Shown here piece by piece: positions 59,028 through 64,000 of a stretch of 64,000 bases of DNA. The translations under genes were made by a program, and so were the position numbers. Location of the stretch: contig JBCFAO010000009.1 in the NCBI GenBank assembly GCA_038562165.1, positions 33,082-97,081 on the forward strand. The letters are read 5' to 3'. Within the stretch, counting starts at the first letter, position 1. Each line of letters starts with the position of its first letter. Below the pieces are notes generated by a model. It saw only the letters and a list, made by a program, of their open reading frames with translations, had not been told where the DNA came from and made no database searches. The DNA comes from WRMS01 sp038562165. Its GTDB lineage: Bacteria; Bacillota; Peptococcia; DRI-13; UBA5745.

Positions 59028-60557
59028 TTGAATAAAATTCTAAAAGAAAAGATTAAGGAAGCCTTGACTTCCGTACTGCCAATCACACTTATCGTATTTG
59101 TTATGAGCATTTCTATAACGCCCATGCCCATTGGCACGATGATGCTGTTCCTAGCCGGCGCCGTTTTACTTATCTTGGGAATGGGATTTTTCTCTTTGGG
59201 AGCGGATATCGCGATGATGCCCATAGGCGAAAGTATTGCCGCCAAAATGACTCAATCGAAAAAAGTCTGGCTTATTATTTTGGTTTTTTTGTTTATGGGT
59301 ATTTTCGTTACTATTGCAGAACCTGATTTGCAGGTGCTGGCTCGTCAAGTTCCGGCCATACCTGATTTTACGTTGATTATTACAGTGGCCGTGGGCGTAG
59401 GTATTTTTTTGGTGATTGCTATGCTCAGGACATTATTTCAAATCAGCTTATCCAAAATGCTGATTTTTTTCTATGTCGGTATTTTCATCCTGGCTATATT
59501 TACGCCAAAAAGCTTTATTGCTGTGGCTTTTGACAGCGGCGGCGTTACTACGGGCCCTATCACGGTACCCTTTATCATGGCCATGGGGTTAGGTATTTCT
59601 TCCGTTCGCAGCGATCCCGGCTCCCAGGACGACAGCTTTGGCATGGTGGCTTTATGCAGTATCGGCCCAATTTTGGCCGTGCTGCTTCTGGGGATTTTAT
59701 ATAATCCTTCAGCTGTCCAATACGAAGGCCTTGCCGTTCCCGAAGTAACAACCATGGCTGATGTGGCCCACCAGTTTGCCTTTGAGCTTCCCCAGTTTTT
59801 AAAAGAGGTGACATTGGCCATACTACCTATTGCTGCGGCTTTTATCTTCTTCCAGTGGTCTTGCAGATATTGTTCCCGCAGAGAAGTAATCCGGATATCG
59901 ATAGGACTGGGCTATACCGTGATCGGTTTGGTGCTTTTTCTTACCGGAGTCAATGTAGGCTTTATGCCGGCCGGTCAATTTATGGGGACGGTTATTGCGG
60001 GCAGCTCTTTTAAATGGCTGTTGATTCCTTTAGGTATGCTGATCGGCTATTTTATTGTGGCGGCAGAACCGGCAGTCCACGTCTTAAATAAACAAGTCGA
60101 GGAGATATCCGCCGGCGCTATTCCCCAAAAATATATGCAAATTAGTCTCTCTATCGGTGTAGCCATCTCTTTGGGTTTGGCTATGACCCGGCTGCTGACA
60201 GGGATTTCGATCTTTTGGCTTTTGGTTCCCGGCTATACCCTGGCCTTGAGCTTATCTTTTTTTGTACCAAAAATTTTTACCGGCGTGGCTTTTGATAGCG
60301 GCGGCGTGGCCAGCGGTCCGATGACAGCCACCTTTCTGCTGCCCTTTGCTATGGGAGCCTGCGAAGCTCTGGGAGGCAATATTTTAACGGAAGCTTTTGG
60401 TATTGTGGCCATGGTAGCGATGACGCCATTAATCACCATTCAAATACTGGGGCTTATTTATGTAAGACGAGTGAAAAAGGCTGATAAAGAGGCAAATAAA
60501 GCCTCTCAGACGGAAGAAGAAATCATCCTGTACGAGGGGGATATGGTAAATGAGTGA
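59028..60557 (+). CDS. DUF1538 multi-pass membrane protein
   Basis: 509 residues from a TTG at 59028, preceded by GGGGTGG. The frame is open to 58917 but that overlaps rlmH and has no site. About 12 or more hydrophobic segments arranged as an internal duplication: each half carries VAFDSGGV(T/A)(T/S)GP(I/M)T followed by a membrane helix. Matches DUF1538, a family of unknown function found in two tandem copies. Stop overlaps the following P-II-like gene. The close pairing suggests a transporter regulated by that protein. Confidence 0.85.
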   Translation: MNKILKEKIKEALTSVLPITLIVFVMSISITPMPIGTMMLFLAGAVLLILGMGFFSLGADIAMMPIGESIAAKMTQSKKVWLIILVFLFMGIFVTIAEPDLQVLARQVPAIPDFTLIITVAVGVGIFLVIAMLRTLFQISLSKMLIFFYVGIFILAIFTPKSFIAVAFDSGGVTTGPITVPFIMAMGLGISSVRSDPGSQDDSFGMVALCSIGPILAVLLLGILYNPSAVQYEGLAVPEVTTMADVAHQFAFELPQFLKEVTLAILPIAAAFIFFQWSCRYCSRREVIRISIGLGYTVIGLVLFLTGVNVGFMPAGQFMGTVIAGSSFKWLLIPLGMLIGYFIVAAEPAVHVLNKQVEEISAGAIPQKYMQISLSIGVAISLGLAMTRLLTGISIFWLLVPGYTLALSLSFFVPKIFTGVAFDSGGVASGPMTATFLLPFAMGACEALGGNILTEAFGIVAMVAMTPLITIQILGLIYVRRVKKADKEANKASQTEEEIILYEGDMVNE

Positions 60558-61239
60558 GCAGTTGAGCCCACAAGAAAAAATGATTAAAATGATCGTTACT
60601 ATTGTTGATCGGGGAAAAGGCCAGCGGGTTGTAGATATTTGCCTTAAACACAACATTCATGTGCATTTTATTTGTTTGGGGATGGGTACCGCCAATTCGG
60701 AGATCCTGGATTATTTGGGACTGGGAGAAACGGATAAAGACGTAGTCATAAGTATGGCGCCCCAGTTTAAGATACCAAAAATGTTTGAAGCTATTAATAC
60801 GGAAATGCAGTTAAAAAGACCCGGCAAAGGGATTATTTTTACGATGCCTTTATCCGGCATCAGCGGCCCTTTTGCCCGGGTATTGACGGAAGAAGAACGA
60901 GATAGGTTTGAAAAGGAAGTGAATAAGATGGAAGAATCGGTTAAGCATGACCTGATCCTTGCTGTAATTAATCAGGGGCATAAAGAAGAGGTAATGGCAG
61001 CGGCCCGGGAGGCGGGAGCTACCGGCGGCACGGTGATTCATGCCAGAAATGTGGGGCAGGAGACGGAACGTTTCTTAGGTATTTGTATCCAGCCGGAAAA
61101 AGATATTATTGGGATTATCGTCAAACGTGAGCATAAGCAGGCAATCATGAAGGCTATCAGCCAGGTTGCCGGGTTAAATACCGCCTGTAAAGGGTTGATT
61201 TTTGCCCTGCCTGTAGACAGCTTGGTCGGTATTGACTGA
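60550..61239 (+). CDS. Tandem P-II-like regulatory protein
   Basis: 229 residues made of two P-II/GlnB-like domains (about 12-110 and 130-228). Each begins with a beta-strand (MIVTIVDRGKG, LILAVINQGHK). The second keeps a T-loop-like segment GGTVIHARNVGQETERF and ends KGLIFALPVDSLVGI. Normal P-II is about 112 residues with one domain, so this is a fused form. The start overlaps the DUF1538 gene. P-II proteins sense ATP/ADP and 2-oxoglutarate or other ligands and block channels, so gating of the DUF1538 protein is the obvious inference. Confidence 0.82.
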   Translation: MSEQLSPQEKMIKMIVTIVDRGKGQRVVDICLKHNIHVHFICLGMGTANSEILDYLGLGETDKDVVISMAPQFKIPKMFEAINTEMQLKRPGKGIIFTMPLSGISGPFARVLTEEERDRFEKEVNKMEESVKHDLILAVINQGHKEEVMAAAREAGATGGTVIHARNVGQETERFLGICIQPEKDIIGIIVKREHKQAIMKAISQVAGLNTACKGLIFALPVDSLVGID

Positions 61240-61285
61240 TTTCTTTCTGTAAGCCTTTACTTATGCTTAAAATGATGGAGGTTTC

Positions 61286-62335
61286 ATGGAAGCACGCCGA
61301 TTCAGGGGTCTTTTTCATCTAAGCCTTATCAGAGTGATCACCGCTATCTTGCTGGTCCTATTAATTATCTTTGGTTTGGTTATATACCTGCGGGTTTCAT
61401 TTCGAGAAAGGGCTGAGGCAGGCTGGGTTAATGGCCCTGCCCTTCAGCCCTTGTCTGAAGAGGCCTCATCCATAGTCGAGATCTTAGAAAGTGATAATAT
61501 TCTTTGGATTGCTTCTAATCTGGAGGAGCGGGAGGTCTATACTCCGGCTACGGCAGTAGGGGCCATGATCACCAAATATATTAAAAGCTATCAAGGCCGC
61601 TACTTTCCTGGCTCCCTTGATCAACCGGCAAGCTTACGTTTAACTACCAGATTCCGGCAAGAGACAGAGAAATTATCATTGACTGAAGAAGAAGGCGAGG
61701 CTTTGATCTCGCCTCTTTATTCTGCGGTGACTCAATGCATCGTTCGTAAAGGTGATATCCATAGTCTTCAGGATTTGAAAGGCAAGAGAGTTTCCCTGGG
61801 TGAACCTAAAGCGGATACCACTTTGCTAAATCGAAGCTTCCTGAGCATTCAGGGGCTTGACCCCTCTGACTACGAGGCCGTTTACCTGGATTTGGATAAA
61901 GCTGTCCGGGCCTTGGAGGACAAAACAATCGATTGCCTGGTGCTTTCCTCGGTGCTGCCCAATCAACAGATAGCTAATTTGGCAGCCAATTTGGAAATCG
62001 AGCTTCTTCCTGTTGAAGGCCATGATATCATCGATCACTTGGAGCGTTATCTGCCAGGTTGCCGGATTGCCCGTATAAATGCCGGCACTTATAAAGGGCA
62101 AGATGTTCTGATTCTGTCGGTAGCCACTGATGTTTTACTCTGCACCCCCAAAACTGCCGGCAGGGATATCGTGTATGATATAACCAAAGCTATTTACGGC
62201 AATTTGTCGGAGATAAAAAAGGTGTTTCCTATGGATCGGGTATATAAAACGACCAGCTTTAACAACAGCGCCATTGGCGACCTGCACCAAGGAGCATTGG
62301 AGTATTATAGGGAGCAGGGTATCATATGGAGATAA
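61286..62335 (+). CDS. TAXI-like substrate-binding protein, membrane-anchored
   Basis: 349 residues. One transmembrane segment (about 12-35) without a lipobox Cys, so anchored rather than lipidated, followed by a TAXI-type binding domain (DLKGKRVSLGEPKADTTLLNRSFL, DVLLCTPKTAGRDIVYDITKAIYGNL, GALEYYREQGI). No TRAP permease adjoins it. It overlaps a sensor kinase gene by ten bases, so it more likely acts as a ligand sensor for that kinase than as a transporter part. GGAGGTTTC site. Confidence 0.8.
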   Translation: MEARRFRGLFHLSLIRVITAILLVLLIIFGLVIYLRVSFRERAEAGWVNGPALQPLSEEASSIVEILESDNILWIASNLEEREVYTPATAVGAMITKYIKSYQGRYFPGSLDQPASLRLTTRFRQETEKLSLTEEEGEALISPLYSAVTQCIVRKGDIHSLQDLKGKRVSLGEPKADTTLLNRSFLSIQGLDPSDYEAVYLDLDKAVRALEDKTIDCLVLSSVLPNQQIANLAANLEIELLPVEGHDIIDHLERYLPGCRIARINAGTYKGQDVLILSVATDVLLCTPKTAGRDIVYDITKAIYGNLSEIKKVFPMDRVYKTTSFNNSAIGDLHQGALEYYREQGIIWR

Positions 62336-63894
62336 AAAAGAGAAAACAAATTTATATCATGGCTATCCTGCTAGTGTTGGTTCTGCTTGCGACCGCTTTT
62401 TTGTTTGCTCAAGAAAGTCCCGGCGGTTCAGCTGCCAGAATTGAAAGAGGGGCAATATCATCCCGTTATGACCAGCCCCTGCGGGTGGGTTTAGACCAGG
62501 CCTTGCCTCCCTATGCTTATGTGGATAGCAATGGAGTCATTAAGGGCTTTCTTGCGGATCTGGTCTACGCTTTAGCTTTGGAATACGGCCTGGATGTAGA
62601 GCTTTACAGCCGGCAGCGGGAAGAAATGATGGCAAGTCTGAATAAGGGAGATTTGGACTTGGTGATCAGTAATGCAGTTCCTCCCGAAGGCTATCTTACT
62701 TCCGATGTGCTGATCAGCAGTGAAGACACTATTTTTGTCCGCAGGGATAATACCTATATTTCTGCTTTGGAGGAATTGCGCAACCTCTCAGTAGCGATCA
62801 ACACGATTAGTCTTACCTCATCTATAGGCAGTTATATCAATGAGCATTCTCAGGATAAGTTGAAAATTGTTATTAATCAGGAACACGGATTCTTATTGCT
62901 GCTGAATATGGAGGTGGAGGCATACATCGGCAATAAAGCCTCCGGTCACTATTTGCTGCAAAAATGGGATCAGGAGGACTTTTTCAAGTCGGTGGGAGAA
63001 TCCTTTAATATAGGGGATTTTCGATTTTTTGCCGCTGCCGAGCATGAGGAACTGCTGGCTTTGCTAAACAGCAGTTTATCTATTGCCAAGCAAAACGGCA
63101 CTTATGATAAAGTGGGGGGAAAATGGTTTGGGCAATCGATAAAATCATACGAAAAGCAGGTCAGGCAGATCATTTATATCGCTTTAGCTTGTTTAGTGCT
63201 GTTCCTGCTTTTGGCCATTATTGCCTTGATTTTTAATAATCGGTTAAAAAAAGAAGTAGATAGCCGGACGCTGGCGTTAAATCAAGCAAATCAGGAGCTG
63301 CTCCGGCAGAGAAATGAAATTAATGCGGCCAACCATTTTAAAGAGGAGATACTAAATAGTGTACAAAACGGCATTATTACCTTAGACGCCCAAGGCGCCC
63401 TTACGTTTATTAATAACCGGGCGGCAGATATTCTGGAACTTTCGCCGGGAGAGCTTTTAGGGTCTATGATTTTTCAATCGCCTTTATTTTATTGGCTGAA
63501 TAAAGAAAAATTAGCTGCCGTACTGAGTGGGCAAGGCCCTTATCTTGGCATTAAAGCTAAAATACAAGGGGCGGATGAAGTGAAATTTATCATCTACCAG
63601 ATCGGCGCCCTAGGCAGAGACAAGGGTGATTCCACCGGAGCCGTCATCAGTTTCAAAGATATCAGTAAGGAAAAGAGGCTGGAGGAGGAGCTTTTGCGGC
63701 AGGATCAGAGCCGGATTATGCGTATGCAGGTTTCTGAATTTATCCATGAAATCCGTACCCCCATGACATCCATTAAGACCCTGGCCGATTTATTACCGGA
63801 AAGGATAGCCGATCCTCAATTTCAAACTCAACTGGCAGAAATCATCAATAGTGAAATGGACCGCATAAGCAAAATGGTACTCGGTGTAAAATAG
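62326..63894 (+). CDS. Sensor histidine kinase with SBP_bac_3 and PAS domains, lacking its ATPase domain
   Basis: 522 residues. Signal anchor (about 10-28), extracellular amino-acid-binding-like domain (about 50-265, LRVGLDQALPPYAYVDSNG), a second transmembrane segment (about 285-305), a PAS domain (about 345-440, ILNSVQNGIITLDAQG) and a HisKA domain with the H-box FIHEIRTPMTS near 467-477. The frame stops about 45 residues after that His, before any HATPase motif (N, G1, F, G2 boxes are absent). The kinase is therefore truncated. The sequence right after it looks foreign. Confidence 0.85.
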   Translation: MEIKKRKQIYIMAILLVLVLLATAFLFAQESPGGSAARIERGAISSRYDQPLRVGLDQALPPYAYVDSNGVIKGFLADLVYALALEYGLDVELYSRQREEMMASLNKGDLDLVISNAVPPEGYLTSDVLISSEDTIFVRRDNTYISALEELRNLSVAINTISLTSSIGSYINEHSQDKLKIVINQEHGFLLLLNMEVEAYIGNKASGHYLLQKWDQEDFFKSVGESFNIGDFRFFAAAEHEELLALLNSSLSIAKQNGTYDKVGGKWFGQSIKSYEKQVRQIIYIALACLVLFLLLAIIALIFNNRLKKEVDSRTLALNQANQELLRQRNEINAANHFKEEILNSVQNGIITLDAQGALTFINNRAADILELSPGELLGSMIFQSPLFYWLNKEKLAAVLSGQGPYLGIKAKIQGADEVKFIIYQIGALGRDKGDSTGAVISFKDISKEKRLEEELLRQDQSRIMRMQVSEFIHEIRTPMTSIKTLADLLPERIADPQFQTQLAEIINSEMDRISKMVLGVK

Positions 63895-64000
63895 ATGTAG
63901 GATAAAAAAATAAACAAGAGGCAGTAAAATGTGGTTTAATAAAGTCGCAAAAACCATTAAACACCAAAGGAGGCTGCCCCTTGTGAGAACCATTGTACAG
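63895..64000 (+). mobile_element. Possible start of an inserted element with a transposase-like gene
   Basis: After the truncated kinase the sequence shifts to AT-rich noncoding DNA, then AAAGGAGG (63966-63973) and a GTG at 63983 with the frame VRTIVQ running off the window. An insertion sequence cutting the kinase gene would explain the missing domain. The ends of the element cannot be defined here. Confidence 0.35.
63983..64000 (+). CDS. First codons of an unidentified gene at the window edge
   Basis: GTG AGA ACC ATT GTA CAG with AAAGGAGG nine bases upstream. Too short to identify. A transposase is a guess from the truncated kinase beside it. Confidence 0.3.

Overview
The window comes from a low-to-moderate GC anaerobic Firmicute of the class Clostridia. 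The best guess is something near the Peptococcaceae/Desulfitobacteriaceae. The basis is the SCIFF peptide with its radical SAM maturase, a four-subunit ferredoxin-linked 2-oxoacid oxidoreductase, two TRAP-TAXI carboxylate transporters, Gram-positive AGGAGG ribosome binding sites, sigma-A promoters and a SipW/TasA-type matrix locus. No species can be named from sequence alone.

Layout. 1-3631: a LytTR response regulator with the start of its probable sensor, divergent from a large LuxR-type ATPase regulator. 3844-10885: a two-component system (sensor kinase and NarL-type regulator) followed by three SipW-type secreted proteins, an unusually long SipW-like signal peptidase and a DUF5305-like membrane protein, closed by a strong terminator. 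11074-27895: a carboxylate uptake and catabolism region. It holds a leftward operon (RraA, enolase-superfamily dehydratase, TAXI binding protein, TRAP permease, NAD-dependent dehydrogenase, second RraA, Dabb protein, AEC permease), a LacI regulator, a second leftward TRAP-TAXI pair, and a rightward operon (oxidoreductase gamma-delta-alpha-beta plus DUF169). Three promoters here carry the same tandem 13-bp operator, so the region reads as one LacI regulon.

28176-35136: BlaI/M56 sensor pair, a NifX-like/split-permease operon, a YibE/F protein and an alkaline phosphatase. 35338-44658: TetR with two ABC half-transporters, a decayed peptide/nickel-permease start, a Phd/RelE-type toxin-antitoxin pair, a metal P-type ATPase divergent from another TetR, a flavodoxin-fold reductase and a frameshifted CPBP protease. 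44755-45255: tRNA-Gly(CCC) followed by two copies of a 190-bp repeat that each begin with the tRNA 3' end. 46015-49653: SCIFF peptide, its maturase and an M23 peptidase.

49815-56673 is the most novel cluster. An M20 peptidase diverges from an NMT1-type ABC importer, a ProC-type imine reductase and a 600-residue fusion of a ProC-like dehydrogenase to a domain resembling 2-aminothiazoline-4-carboxylate hydrolase. It looks like a dedicated uptake and breakdown route for a cyclic-imine or thiazoline amino acid. 56817-64000: a membrane-anchored peptidase, a YycJ-type MBL hydrolase, RlmH, a DUF1538 membrane protein paired with a tandem P-II-like protein, a TAXI-like protein, and a sensor kinase truncated just before what looks like the start of an inserted element.
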